DNA of 64,000 bases from JAJRXR01 sp041402005 (GCA_041402005.1 JAWKTB010000007.1:1-64000), one strand, 5' to 3'. Counted from the stretch's first letter, positions 40,763 to 49,910 are shown. The notes: generated from the sequence alone by a model not told the origin. A program made the numbers and translations.

Positions 40763-42160
40763 TCACCTGGCCGGCACGAGGGGCGCGCGGGCCGCGGCGA
40801 GGTCGAGCAGGAAGCGGGCCTTGTCGATCGACTCGCGCCACTCGGCGTCGGGGTCGGAGTCGGCGACGATGCCCGCGCCGACGCCGAGGTCGAGCGTGGC
40901 GTTGTCGACCTCGTCGAGGGCCGTGGGGCGAGGCGAGCCGGTGACGAGCGCGGTGCGAATGGCGACGTTGAGGCGGAGGCGCCCGGAGTCGGAGAGGAAG
41001 CCGAGGGCGCCGCAGTATGGGCCCCGCGTCGCGGGCTCGAGCTCGTCGATGATCTGCATGGCGCGGATCTTGGGGACGCCGGTCACGGAGCCGGGGGGGA
41101 AGGTCGCGCGCAGGAGCGAGCCCGGGCCGATGCCTTCGCGCAGTCGCCCGGCGACGGTCGCGGTCGCCTGCAGCACGCCCGAGGCGTGACGCTCGATGTC
41201 GCGGGGCGATTCGACGCTCAGCGAGCCCGGGCGGCAGACACGCCCCAGATCGTTGCGCATCAGGTCGATGATCATGTCGAGCTCGGCCCGGTCCTTCTCG
41301 GCGTGGAACAGCTCCTCGGGGTCGGCGCTCGCGGGGCGCGTGCCCTTCATCGGGCGCGTGCGGACGTGGCCGGTCATGAGGTCGGCGTCGAGGAAGAGCT
41401 CGGGGCTGGCGGAGATGATCGCGCGTCGGGCGTGGGGCTGGTCGAGCTCGAGGAAGGCGCCATGCCAGGGGCGGGCGGCGGCGAAGAGGTCGGCGGCGAG
41501 CGCGCGGGTGGAGCCGTTGAACTCGGCGCTGAGGCGGTGGGTGAGGTTGACCTGGTACGTGTCGCCCGCGCGGATGTAGTCGAGGACGCGTGCGACGGCG
41601 CGCGTGTATGCACGGCGAGCGTCGAGTGACGGGGGCGACATGGCCCAGCGGGCGTCGGCGGTGGTGGGTGACGCGAGGTCGGGTAGGAGGGAGGGGTCGC
41701 CGACGCGCCACCATTGGTCGGCAGTGTGGTCGTAGACATACGCCGCGGGCGTGCGCACGAGGACGAGCGCGGGCCAGGCGCGGTCGTCGCGGGCTCGGGG
41801 CCCCGAGGTGGCGGCGGGCTCGATCGTCCGTCCCAGGTCGTACGAGAGCGCGAGCACCCAGCCGCCGACGAAGGGGGGCTCGCTCGGCGAGCGTGCATGC
41901 GCCGCGGCGCTCGTGCTGACGAGGCGGTCGATGGCGTCGAGCGGGTCGGCGTCGTCGAGTGCAAATGTTTCTTGACAGTCTCCGAGCGCCGTCCAGCCCT
42001 CGGGCGCGGACCAGGCCCACGCGCTGGTCGGCCTGGCGAGGATCGTCCAGGGGTCGTGCGCCTCGGCGTCGGCGACGCAGGCGGCGAGGGGGAGATCCCC
42101 CGCCCAGGCGAGCAGGGCGTCGATCGGGGTGAGCTTGAGCGTGACGGGCTCGGCGGGCAT
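40763..42160 (-). CDS. pabB: Aminodeoxychorismate synthase component I
   Basis: 465 aa. It turns chorismate plus ammonia into 4-amino-4-deoxychorismate for folate synthesis. The N-terminal half is variable (GGWVLALSYDLGRTIEPAA). The chorismate-binding core is AGDTYQVNLTHRLS, ISASPELFLD, TRPMKGTRPA, AEKDRAELDMIIDLMRNDLG, FPPGSVTGVPKIRAMQIIDE, RGPYCGALGFLSDSG and GAGIVADSDPDAEWRE. The Lys in the P-x-K-G-T-R motif is the residue that distinguishes PabB from anthranilate synthase TrpE. TATCAT ends ten bases before the ATG at 42160 on the minus strand, so the leader is nearly absent. It diverges from ppdK. The matching amidotransferase PabA is not in the window. Confidence 0.9.
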   Translation of the reverse strand: MPAEPVTLKLTPIDALLAWAGDLPLAACVADAEAHDPWTILARPTSAWAWSAPEGWTALGDCQETFALDDADPLDAIDRLVSTSAAAHARSPSEPPFVGGWVLALSYDLGRTIEPAATSGPRARDDRAWPALVLVRTPAAYVYDHTADQWWRVGDPSLLPDLASPTTADARWAMSPPSLDARRAYTRAVARVLDYIRAGDTYQVNLTHRLSAEFNGSTRALAADLFAAARPWHGAFLELDQPHARRAIISASPELFLDADLMTGHVRTRPMKGTRPASADPEELFHAEKDRAELDMIIDLMRNDLGRVCRPGSLSVESPRDIERHASGVLQATATVAGRLREGIGPGSLLRATFPPGSVTGVPKIRAMQIIDELEPATRGPYCGALGFLSDSGRLRLNVAIRTALVTGSPRPTALDEVDNATLDLGVGAGIVADSDPDAEWRESIDKARFLLDLAAARAPLVPAR

Positions 42161-42207
42161 GAACGCGGCGATGATAGCGATCGGTCGATGACGCCCGTGG
42201 GGGCTCC

Positions 42208-42213
42208 TAAAGT
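42208..42213 (+). promoter_or_regulatory. Putative -10 hexamer TAAAGT before ppdK
   Basis: TAAAGT lies about 60 bases before the start at 42274 and would give a leader carrying the ribosome site GGAGAGG. The -35 region is weak. Confidence 0.4.
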
Positions 42214-42273
42214 CTCGGCTCGTGCGCCCCAGGGGCGCCGGTGCACCACCACGCTCGCTCCGTCGGAGAGGGA

Positions 42274-45096
42274 ATGCCCACGATGGCCAAGAAGAAGACG
42301 ACCGGGAAGAGGACGCCCACCAAGAAGACCTCGAAGAAGTCGGCGTCACGCAAGACTGGAAAGAGCGGCGCGCGGGAGTCGGGCGGGACGCGCACCCACG
42401 CGGGCGGCGCCCGCGCCAAGGGCTCCACCAAGAAGAAGGCACGCACCGGCGCGAAGAAGATCGTCCCGGGCAAGATGGTCTACTCGTTCGGACGCAAGAC
42501 CGAGGGCGACGCCTCGATGCGGGCGCTGCTGGGCGGCAAGGGCGCCAACCTCGCCGACATGACCTCGATCGGGCTGCCCGTGCCCCCGGGCCTGACGATC
42601 ACGACCGAGGCGTGCGCGAAGTACTACGAGCAGGGCAAGCGCCTGCCCCGGGGCCTCATGAGCGAGGTCTCACGCGCGCTCGAGACGCTCGAGCGCGAGA
42701 CCAAGAAGAAGTTCGGCGACCGCAAGGACCCGCTGCTCGTCTCGGTCCGCTCCGGGGCGGCGGTCTCCATGCCCGGGATGATGGACACCATCCTCAACCT
42801 CGGCCTCACCGACAAGTCGGTCGAGGGTTTGGCTGAGAAGACCGACAACCGGAGGTTCGCGTTCGACGCGTATCGGCGTCTCATCAACATGTTCGGCGAC
42901 GTCGTCATGGGCGTTGACCACGAGAAGTTCGAGCACGCGTTCGACGAGGTGAAGGCCAAGTTCGGCGCCCAGCTCGACACGCAGGTCCCGGTCGAGGGCC
43001 TCGAAGAGCTGTGCGAGCGGTACAAGGCGGTCTACCGCGAGCAGGTGGGCGACGAGTTCCCGCAGAACCCGCGCAAGCAGCTCGAGCTGGCGATCGAGGC
43101 GGTGTTCCGCAGTTGGAACGCGGACCGGGCGATCAGCTACCGGCGCATCAGCGGGATCACGGGGCTGAAGGGGACCGGCGTCAACGTGCAGGCGATGGTC
43201 TTCGGGAACATGGGCCAGGACTCGGGCACGGGCGTCGCCTTCACGCGCGACCCTTCGACGGGCAAGAACGAGTTCTACGGCGAGTTCCTCATCAACGCCC
43301 AGGGCGAGGACGTCGTCGCGGGCATCCGCACGCCCCGCCCGGTCGTCGAGATGAAGAAGTGGGACAAGAAGTCGCACGACCAGCTGATGAAGATCAAGTC
43401 GAAGCTGGAGAAGCACTACAAGGACGTGCAGGACATCGAGTTCACGATCGAGCGGGGGGAGCTGTACATGCTCCAGACGCGCTCGGGCAAGCGCACCGGG
43501 ATGGCCGCGGTCAAGATCGCGTGCGACATGGTCCGTGAGAAGCTGATCACGGAGAAGGAGGCGCTGCTGCGCATCCCCGCGGGGGACCTGACGCAGCTCC
43601 TGCTGCCGAGCTTCGACCCCAACGGCAAGGACCTGTCGCAGGTGCTGACCAAGGGCCTGCCCGCGTCACCGGGCGCGGCGGTGGGCAAGCCGGCGTTCAC
43701 CGCCGACGAAGCCGTCGAGCGGGCGCACAACGGCGAGACCGTCATCCTCGTCCGCAAGGAGACGAGCCCCGAGGACGTGGACGGGATGCACTCGGCGGCG
43801 GGGATCCTGACCTCGACGGGCGGGATGACCAGCCACGCGGCGGTCGTCGCCCGCGGGTGGGGCAAGTGCTGCGTCGCGGGCGCGGGCGAGATCCAGATCG
43901 ACGCCAAGAGCGGCGTCTTCCGCGTTGGCGGGCGCCCCTTCGGTCGCAACGACACGATCTCGATCGACGGCTCCACGGGCGAGGTGATCGCGGGCGCGGT
44001 CCCGCGGGTCGAGCCCACGCTCTCGGGCGACTTCGCCAAAGTCATGAAGTGGGCGGACAAGTACCGCCGGCTGGGCGTGCGCACGAACGCGGACGCGCCG
44101 AAGGACGCGAAGCGGGCCCGTGAGTTCGGCGCCGAGGGGATCGGGCTGACGCGGACCGAGCACATGTTCTTCGAAGGCCCGCGGATCACGGCGATGCGTC
44201 AGATGATTCTGGCGGACTCGGTTGAGGCGCGCGAGGCGGCGCTGGCCAAGCTCCTGCCCTACCAGCGAGAGGACTTCATCGGGATCTTCGAGGCGATGAA
44301 GGGGCTGCCGGTGACGATCCGTCTGCTGGACCCCCCGCTGCACGAGTTCCTCCCCCACGACGAGAAGAGCCAGCAGGAGCTGGCGTCGTCGATGGGGGTG
44401 CCGGTCGAGAAGATCCGTTCGCGCGTGGCGATGCTGCACGAGCTGAACCCGATGCTGGGGCACCGGGGGTGCCGCCTGGCGGTGACGTACCCCGAGATTC
44501 TGAGGATGCAGGTGCGAGCGATCACGGAGGCCGCAATCGACTGCCACGCGCGCAGCGTCAAGGCGATGCCGGAGATCATGGTGCCCCTGGTCGGCACACG
44601 CCGCGAGCTGGCGCTGCTGCGCGAGGAGGCGGAGAGCGTCATCGAGGTCGTCAAGGGCGAGAAGGGCTGGAAAAAGAAGCTGGACATCAAGATCGGCACG
44701 ATGATCGAGATCCCGCGTGCCGCGATCACGGCGGGCGAGGTCGCCCAGGTCGCCGACTTCTTCAGCTTCGGGACGAATGATCTCACGCAGCTGACGTTCG
44801 GGTACTCGCGCGACGACGTGAACACGTTCCTGCCCGACTACCTGAAGATGGACATCCTGCCGGTGGACCCGTTCCAGTCGCTCGACCAGTCGGGCGTGGG
44901 TGAGCTCGTCGAGATGGGCCTGACGCGCGGGCGGGAGACGAAGGGGTCGCTGAAGGTGGGGATCTGCGGCGAGCACGGGGGCGACCCGGCGAGCGTCAAG
45001 TTCTGCCACAAGATCGGGCTTGATTACGTGAGCTGCTCGCCTTTCCGCGTGCCGATCGCGCGACTGGCGGCGGCGCAGGCGGCGATCGTCGGGTAG
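42274..45096 (+). CDS. ppdK: Pyruvate, phosphate dikinase with Lys-rich N-terminal tail
   Basis: 940 aa. It interconverts pyruvate, ATP and phosphate with phosphoenolpyruvate, AMP and pyrophosphate. After a basic tail of about 65 residues (AKKKTTGKRTPTKKTSKKSA, GSTKKKARTGAKK), the enzyme begins MVYSFGRKTEGDA. The ATP-grasp part has LLGGKGANLADM and SVRSGAAVSMPGMMDTILNL. The swivelling His domain has TSTGGMTSHAAVVARGWGKC with phospho-His 521. The PEP domain ends LKVGICGEHGGDPASVKFCH with catalytic Cys 898. The ATG at 42274 follows GGAGAGGGA; an ATG nine bases later is possible. The tail is absent from the usual PPDK of about 880 aa and its role is unknown. Confidence 0.95.
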   Translation: MPTMAKKKTTGKRTPTKKTSKKSASRKTGKSGARESGGTRTHAGGARAKGSTKKKARTGAKKIVPGKMVYSFGRKTEGDASMRALLGGKGANLADMTSIGLPVPPGLTITTEACAKYYEQGKRLPRGLMSEVSRALETLERETKKKFGDRKDPLLVSVRSGAAVSMPGMMDTILNLGLTDKSVEGLAEKTDNRRFAFDAYRRLINMFGDVVMGVDHEKFEHAFDEVKAKFGAQLDTQVPVEGLEELCERYKAVYREQVGDEFPQNPRKQLELAIEAVFRSWNADRAISYRRISGITGLKGTGVNVQAMVFGNMGQDSGTGVAFTRDPSTGKNEFYGEFLINAQGEDVVAGIRTPRPVVEMKKWDKKSHDQLMKIKSKLEKHYKDVQDIEFTIERGELYMLQTRSGKRTGMAAVKIACDMVREKLITEKEALLRIPAGDLTQLLLPSFDPNGKDLSQVLTKGLPASPGAAVGKPAFTADEAVERAHNGETVILVRKETSPEDVDGMHSAAGILTSTGGMTSHAAVVARGWGKCCVAGAGEIQIDAKSGVFRVGGRPFGRNDTISIDGSTGEVIAGAVPRVEPTLSGDFAKVMKWADKYRRLGVRTNADAPKDAKRAREFGAEGIGLTRTEHMFFEGPRITAMRQMILADSVEAREAALAKLLPYQREDFIGIFEAMKGLPVTIRLLDPPLHEFLPHDEKSQQELASSMGVPVEKIRSRVAMLHELNPMLGHRGCRLAVTYPEILRMQVRAITEAAIDCHARSVKAMPEIMVPLVGTRRELALLREEAESVIEVVKGEKGWKKKLDIKIGTMIEIPRAAITAGEVAQVADFFSFGTNDLTQLTFGYSRDDVNTFLPDYLKMDILPVDPFQSLDQSGVGELVEMGLTRGRETKGSLKVGICGEHGGDPASVKFCHKIGLDYVSCSPFRVPIARLAAAQAAIVG

Positions 45097-45123
45097 GTTC
45101 TCGCCTGGGAAGGATGAGGGAAG

Positions 45124-45603
45124 ATGATCCCGCCGATCGAGCGCATCGACCTGGTCAACGTCGCGAGGCGTCAGACGCAGTTGATGTACGTGGTGCTGAC
45201 GATGATCGGTGTGCAGGCCGTCTGGTTCGTCCTGATGTTCTCAAGGACCGCGGACCCCATGATCGCCTGGGGCGCCATCGCGGTGCAGCTGGGCGTGATG
45301 ATCTGGGGGATCGTCGCGTTGATCATGCTGCTCATCGCGATGCACGCGGGCGTGGGCGCGATCATCATCTACCCGCTGCTGCTGTTCTTCCCGATCCTGG
45401 GCGTGCTGGCGCTGCTGTCGGCGAGCTCGCAGGCGACGATGATGCTGCGACTGGGCGGGGCCAAGGTCGGCTTTCTGGGGGCGTCGAAGTCTGAGCGGGC
45501 GAAACTCGTGCGCGGCGCATGCCGGGGGTGCGGGTACAGCCGCGACGGGCTCGAGATGCTGGCGGCGTGCCCGGAGTGCGGGCGCGTCCCGGTCGTGTGG
45601 TAG
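45124..45603 (+). CDS. Small membrane protein with C-terminal zinc ribbon
   Basis: 159 aa. Three hydrophobic helices (about 22-42, 48-72, 78-98) are followed by a cytoplasmic tail with the zinc ribbon CRGCGYSRDGLEMLAACPECG, two CxxC pairs 15 residues apart. Such a ribbon after membrane helices is frequent in planctomycete hypotheticals. GGATGAGGGAAG precedes the ATG at 45124. It begins 27 bases after ppdK and may be transcribed with it. Function not known. Confidence 0.75.
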   Translation: MIPPIERIDLVNVARRQTQLMYVVLTMIGVQAVWFVLMFSRTADPMIAWGAIAVQLGVMIWGIVALIMLLIAMHAGVGAIIIYPLLLFFPILGVLALLSASSQATMMLRLGGAKVGFLGASKSERAKLVRGACRGCGYSRDGLEMLAACPECGRVPVVW

Positions 45604-45623
45604 CGGGCGGCGAGTTGCGAGGG

Positions 45624-46451
45624 CTACGCCTGCATGGCGTCGCGATAATCGCTGGATTGGCGAACCGACGCTCGGCCTGTAGAGATATCTGCGCACACGC
45701 GGTCAACGTCGACGCCCGCGCTCGCCCATCCTCGTTCGCCGACTAGCTTTCTCACTTCGCGGAGGTCTGCGAGCGGGGGTGAGAGCGGTCGCAGTGACTC
45801 CGTGAGGTGCTCACGCATCCTGCGCCGAGCGATATGGCGCGCTCGCTTGGAATACAGCTCTTTCGACAGCGCGATGGAGTTCCATATCGTCCAAGCGAGC
45901 ATTCCGAGCACACTCAGCCAGACTGCGGGCAGGAGAATCCAGCGGGAGGGAGCCGAGGTAAGCGGAGCGATGATCATCCCAGGCAAGAGGACAATCGCAA
46001 GTGCGCCAAGCATCCATACGCTGAAACGAGTTGCCGTCGTCCACCGACGTTCGACGCTGGCGGTCGGAAGGTCGTACTCGTCGGCGACGGCGCACATCGC
46101 CCACCACAGCATGTCCCGCTGAGTGTTGGAGTCCTCGATCCCAACCCAGAAGTTTTCTTCCACGATTGCCCGGAGCACGATCCCGTGATCGGAGCCGAAC
46201 TGCTCGTGTAGGCGGGCCCGCGCATCCACGATCGGCGAATCACTCAGTTCATAGTGCTCGTACGTCGGATCGAATGACCGACGCATACCACACTGGTCGC
46301 AGTCGATCTCGTGGCAGTAAGGGACCTCGATTCGCCGAAGCCATCGACGCTTGACCAAGGTGATTCGACGGAGTTGGTGCGACGTCGGTCTGCGGCAAAC
46401 TTCGCAGAACCACGGGAGATAGCCTTGGCTCGTCCAGGCGAACCTGTTCAC
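45624..46451 (-). CDS. Membrane protein with N-terminal zinc-binding Cys pairs, lower GC than neighbours
   Basis: 275 aa. Near the N-terminus are two CxxC pairs (WFCEVCRRP and IDCDQCGMRR) that could hold a zinc. Two adjacent membrane helices follow near 143-190 (FSVWMLGALAIVLLPGMIIA), then a basic cytoplasmic tail (SKRARHIARRRMREHL). No family was recognised. Base and codon use is visibly less GC-biased than in the flanking genes, hinting at later acquisition. The GTG at 46451 has TACCAT seven bases upstream and no ribosome site, in the leaderless pattern. It is divergent from the MFS gene, which shows the same pattern. Confidence 0.68.
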   Translation of the reverse strand: MNRFAWTSQGYLPWFCEVCRRPTSHQLRRITLVKRRWLRRIEVPYCHEIDCDQCGMRRSFDPTYEHYELSDSPIVDARARLHEQFGSDHGIVLRAIVEENFWVGIEDSNTQRDMLWWAMCAVADEYDLPTASVERRWTTATRFSVWMLGALAIVLLPGMIIAPLTSAPSRWILLPAVWLSVLGMLAWTIWNSIALSKELYSKRARHIARRRMREHLTESLRPLSPPLADLREVRKLVGERGWASAGVDVDRVCADISTGRASVRQSSDYRDAMQA

Positions 46452-46458
46452 CTGGCAG

Positions 46459-46464
46459 ATGGTA
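46459..46464 (-). promoter_or_regulatory. -10 hexamer TACCAT, leaderless start
   Basis: On the minus strand TACCAT is followed by seven bases (CTGCCAG) and the GTG at 46451. Confidence 0.45.
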
Positions 46465-46611
46465 CCCGGCGCGATGGCTCCCTTGGCACGAATTATCGAG
46501 CCTTCTTCGTGCGTGGATGGGCTTGCCCCGAGAAACGGATCTGTCCTCTGACACCGGTGGCCGCGGTGCGGGCGCTTCGATCGCGTGTCGGCGAACTCGG
46601 GCCCGGCTGGC

Positions 46612-46617
46612 TAGGCT
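46612..46617 (+). promoter_or_regulatory. -10 hexamer TAGGCT, leaderless start for the MFS gene
   Basis: TAGGCT is followed by TGCCGGC (seven bases) and the GTG at 46625, with no ribosome site. Confidence 0.45.
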
Positions 46618-46624
46618 TGCCGGC

Positions 46625-47842
46625 GTGACGCGAGCGAAGGTGGCGCGGGTGAGTCTGCCGACGGTCGTCTGGGCGACCGCCTGGGTCAGCTTCTTCGCCG
46701 ACGTCTCGACGGAGCTGATCTACGGCGTGCTGCCGGCGTACTACCTGGGGACGCTGTCGCTCTCGATCGTCTGGCTCGGCGTGATCGAAGGGGGCGCCGA
46801 GACGCTGGTCTCGCTGACCAAGCTGTTCAGCGGGTCGCTCTCGGATCGCACGGGGCATCGGAAGGTCTGGATGCTGGCGGGGTACGGGCTGAGCACGCTG
46901 GCCAAGCCGCTGCTGGCGCTGACGACGACGGGGGTGGGGGTCGGGACGCTGCGCGGGGCGGACCGCCTGGGCAAGGGCGTGCGCGGGGCGCCGCGGGACG
47001 CGCTGGTGGGCGGGGCGGTGGACGAGGAGCAGCGCGGTCGTGCCTTCGGCGTGCAGCGGTCGCTCGACCACGCCGGGGCGCTGGTCGGCGGGTTGCTCGC
47101 GGCGGGCTTGCTGGCGGCGGCGCTGGTCACGCCGCGGGACTTGTTCGTAATCTCGGTAATTCCCGGGGCGATCGCCGTGCTCATCATCGCGCTGTTCGTG
47201 CGAGAGACGGCCGGGAATCGCAAGGGCAAGGCGGTCTTCTCGCCCATCGGCGCCTGGCGCGGGGCGGCGCCCGGGCTCCGGCGCTTCCTCCTCCCCGCGG
47301 GGCTGTTCGCGCTGGCGAACTCGAGCGACATGCTGCTGCTGGCGTTGAGCTATCAGCGGTTCGTCGCGTCGGGGATGAGCGAGGCGATCGCGCTCGGGCA
47401 GTTGCCGCTGCTGTGGGCGCTGCTGCACGTGGTCCGGTCGGCGGGCGCGGCGTGGGGCGGGTCGATGAGCGATCGCGTCGGGCGCCTCGTGATGTTGCGC
47501 GTCGCGTGGGGCGTGTACGCGCTCGCGTACGCCATCGCGGCGTGGATGGCGGCGGGCGGGCCGGCGTGGCTCGCGTGGGTCGTCTTCGCGGGGTACGGCA
47601 TGCACGCGGCGCTGGGCGAGGGCCCCGAGCGGGCGCTCATCGCCGACCTCGAGACCGACCCGACCAGGCGCGGGACGGCGTACGGGCTTGTCAGCTTCCT
47701 GACCGGCCTGATCGCCCTGCCCGCGACGGTGCTGACGGCGTGGGTCTGGCAAACGTACGGCGGGGCATGGGCGTTCGGGGCGGACGCGGCGATCGTCCTC
47801 GTCGCCCTTGCGGCGCTCGGCGTCGTTGGGCGACGCGGATAG
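46625..47842 (+). CDS. MFS transporter
   Basis: 405 aa with about 11-12 hydrophobic helices. The loop between helices 2 and 3 reads KLFSGSLSDRTGHRKVWMLA, the MFS G-x-x-x-D-R-x-G-R-R/K signature, and its repeat in the second half reads GGSMSDRVGRLVMLRV. GADRLGKGVRGAPRDALVGG is conserved in a bacterial MFS subgroup of unknown substrate. The GTG at 46625 is preferred because it lies seven bases after TAGGCT; the frame open to 46517 would place that hexamer inside the gene. It stands alone. Substrate not predictable. Confidence 0.88.
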   Translation: MTRAKVARVSLPTVVWATAWVSFFADVSTELIYGVLPAYYLGTLSLSIVWLGVIEGGAETLVSLTKLFSGSLSDRTGHRKVWMLAGYGLSTLAKPLLALTTTGVGVGTLRGADRLGKGVRGAPRDALVGGAVDEEQRGRAFGVQRSLDHAGALVGGLLAAGLLAAALVTPRDLFVISVIPGAIAVLIIALFVRETAGNRKGKAVFSPIGAWRGAAPGLRRFLLPAGLFALANSSDMLLLALSYQRFVASGMSEAIALGQLPLLWALLHVVRSAGAAWGGSMSDRVGRLVMLRVAWGVYALAYAIAAWMAAGGPAWLAWVVFAGYGMHAALGEGPERALIADLETDPTRRGTAYGLVSFLTGLIALPATVLTAWVWQTYGGAWAFGADAAIVLVALAALGVVGRRG

Positions 47843-47965
47843 CATTTTCCGCCGAGCCGCAGACGTTGGCGGCGGGGATCCCCCGGACCGCGGCGGGCTC
47901 GGGCCGCACGTGTGAGGCGGCGGGGTCGGCGCACCGCGCCGCCGCCGCAGAAAGCAATCGTCGCC

Positions 47966-48145
47966 ATGTCGTCGCAGGTCTCGGGCCAGGGTTCGGGCGG
48001 GTCGTCGTCGCGCGCGTCGTCCGGGTCGAACGAGGAGAAATACAGCACCGGTCGGGGGTGTCTCATGCTGGTGCTGGGGATCCTCGGGTGTGTTGTGGTC
48101 TCCGTCGTCGCGATCGCGTTGTTGATGAAACACCAGGGCATGTAG
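47966..48145 (+). CDS. Small single-helix membrane protein
   Basis: 59 aa. A Ser/Gly-rich hydrophilic N-terminus (SSQVSGQGSGGSSSRASSGS) is followed by one membrane helix (CLMLVLGILGCVVVSVVAIA) and a six-residue tail. It lies just before der. TAGCAT near 47839 could be its -10, with a long leader. There is no known family; coding is supported by the hydrophobic segment and a suitable position between genes. Confidence 0.5.
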   Translation: MSSQVSGQGSGGSSSRASSGSNEEKYSTGRGCLMLVLGILGCVVVSVVAIALLMKHQGM

Positions 48146-48167
48146 GGCGTGGGGGGGCCTTGCTCCC

Positions 48168-48173
48168 TAGGAT
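48168..48173 (+). promoter_or_regulatory. -10 hexamer TAGGAT, leaderless start for der
   Basis: TAGGAT is followed by seven bases (CCGGGCC) and the ATG at 48181, with no ribosome site. Confidence 0.5.
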
Positions 48174-48180
48174 CCGGGCC

Positions 48181-49764
48181 ATGCCCGTGCCGCGGATCGC
48201 CATCGTGGGACGCCCCAACGTGGGCAAGAGCTCGCTCGTGAACCTGATCGCGCGCGAGAAGGTGGCGATCGTGGACCCGACGCCGGGTGTCACGCGCGAC
48301 CGGGTCTCGGTCGTCGTCGATCTCGAGGCGCCCGACGGGCGGGGGCCACGCAAGCCGGTGGAGCTGACGGACACGGGTGGCTTCGGCGTGTACGTCGCCG
48401 AGGGCGGGCGGTACGACGAGGTCGGGGCGGATCTGTCGAGTCTGACCAAGGACATCGAGCGTCAGATCGGCGAGGCGGTGAGCCACGCGGATTTGATTCT
48501 GTTCGCGATCGACGCGCAGACCGGGGTGACGCCGCAGGACGAGGCGATCGCGAAGATGCTGCGCGAGCAGAAGCTCGGCACGCGCATCCGCGAGGGGAGA
48601 GAGCCATCGCCCGTCCGCGTCGTCGCGACCAAGGTGGACGGGCCGAGCTGGGAGGCGCACGCGTACGAGCTGTCGGCCCTCGGCTTCGGCGAGCCGATGA
48701 TGTGCTCGTCCAAGACCAAGTACATGCGCCGGGACATGCTCGACAAGCTGTACGAGATGCTGCCCGAAGCGGGCGACGAGGCCGCCCCGGAGAGTGATCT
48801 GAAGATCGCGATCGTCGGCAAGCGGAACTCGGGCAAGAGCACGCTCGTGAACACGCTGGCGGGCGAGGAGCGGGTGATCGTCTCGGAGATCGCCGGCACG
48901 ACGCGCGACGCCGTCGACGTCCGCTTCGAGCTGGACGGGCGGAGCGTGACCGCGATCGACACGGCGGGCCTGCGCCGCAAGAAGAGCTTCCAAGGGCCGA
49001 TCGAGTGGTACGCCTTCGACCGGGCGCAGCGGGCGATCGAGCGGGCGGACGTCGTCCTGCTGCTGATCGACGCCGCCGAACCGATCAGCCAGGTGGACGA
49101 GCAGCTCGCGGCCCTGGTGGTCAAGAGCTTCAAGCCGGTCGTGATCGTGATCAACAAGTGGGATCTCGCCGAGGGTCGCGCGTCGCCCCACGGCAAGCCG
49201 ATCACGACCGAGACGTACGACGAGTACGTGCGAAAGGAGCTCAAGGGTCTCTCGTTCGCGCCGCTTGCCTTTATGTCCGCGAAGGCGGGCATCAACATCC
49301 GGGGCGTGATCGACCTGGCCTTCGAGCTGGACGAGCAGGCGGGGCAGCGCGTGAGCACGGGCGTGCTCAACCGCGTCATCCGGTCGATCGTCGAGCGTCG
49401 GGGCCCGAGCAACAAGCTGGGGACCGAGGCGAAGGTGTACTACGTGACGCAGGTGGTGGATCACCCGCCGACGCTGGTGATGGTGGTGAACCGCCCGGAG
49501 CTGTTCACGCCCAACTACATGCGGTTCCTGATGAACCGGATCCGCGAGGAGCTGCCCTTCGAGGAGGTGCCCGTCAAGGTGCTGCTCCGGTCGCGCAAGC
49601 GGGTCGAGGCCCAGCAGCGCGGGCGGAAGGGCGGCAAGGGGCTGCTGCACGAGACGGACGCCGCGACGCAGGGCTTCAGCGAGGACCTTGGCGACGAGCG
49701 CCCCGAGCTGGACGCGATGCTGGCGGAGATGCCCGACGAGGGCGAGGCGTACTTCGAGGATTGA
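48181..49764 (+). CDS. der: Ribosome-biogenesis GTPase Der (EngA)
   Basis: 527 aa. Der has two tandem GTPase domains and acts in 50S assembly. Domain 1: P-loop GRPNVGKSS (near 10-18), TPGVTRD, DTGGFG and a G4 motif TKVD in place of NKxD. Domain 2: GKRNSGKSTLVNTLAGEERV, AGTTRDAVDV, DTAGLRRKKSF, NKWDLAEG. A KH-like C-terminal domain follows (TEAKVYYVTQVVDHPPT, FMNRIREELPFEEVPVKVL-type segment), and the tail is extended by about 45 acidic residues. The longer frame from 47413 is antisense/noncoding. Leaderless start as above. Confidence 0.94.
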   Translation: MPVPRIAIVGRPNVGKSSLVNLIAREKVAIVDPTPGVTRDRVSVVVDLEAPDGRGPRKPVELTDTGGFGVYVAEGGRYDEVGADLSSLTKDIERQIGEAVSHADLILFAIDAQTGVTPQDEAIAKMLREQKLGTRIREGREPSPVRVVATKVDGPSWEAHAYELSALGFGEPMMCSSKTKYMRRDMLDKLYEMLPEAGDEAAPESDLKIAIVGKRNSGKSTLVNTLAGEERVIVSEIAGTTRDAVDVRFELDGRSVTAIDTAGLRRKKSFQGPIEWYAFDRAQRAIERADVVLLLIDAAEPISQVDEQLAALVVKSFKPVVIVINKWDLAEGRASPHGKPITTETYDEYVRKELKGLSFAPLAFMSAKAGINIRGVIDLAFELDEQAGQRVSTGVLNRVIRSIVERRGPSNKLGTEAKVYYVTQVVDHPPTLVMVVNRPELFTPNYMRFLMNRIREELPFEEVPVKVLLRSRKRVEAQQRGRKGGKGLLHETDAATQGFSEDLGDERPELDAMLAEMPDEGEAYFED

Positions 49765-49781
49765 GCGTGATCCTCGGGTTC

Positions 49782-49873
49782 TCGGAGGGGTGGGCTTCCA
49801 GCCCACCCGCTCATCGCGGCGAGCGTCGCGCTCTCGGGCGTGCCGATGGAGGGCTGGAAGCCCTCCCTTCCGA
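49782..49873. repeat. Three-way-junction hairpin element (TCC and GGA loops)
   Basis: Outer arms TCGGAGG (49782-49788) and CCTTCCGA (49866-49873) enclose GGGTGGGCT-TCC-AGCCCACCC (49788-49808) and GGAGGGCT-GGA-AGCCCTCC (49848-49866). It fills the gap between der and the SPFH gene. Stem sequences differ from the element at 22550 but both loops and the layout are the same. Confidence 0.75.
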
Positions 49874-49910
49874 AAGGCAAGCCGGAGACCGGGCCCGCAA
49901 CCGCGGGCGG

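Noticed and set aside
40695..42020. Minus-strand Arg/Pro-rich frame overlapping pabB in another phase
   Set aside because: PabB has complete motifs in its own frame; the other is low-complexity.
47413..48180. 256-codon extension of Der upstream of its P-loop
   Set aside because: It overlaps the MFS gene out of frame; Der homology begins exactly at 48181, next to a leaderless -10 hexamer.
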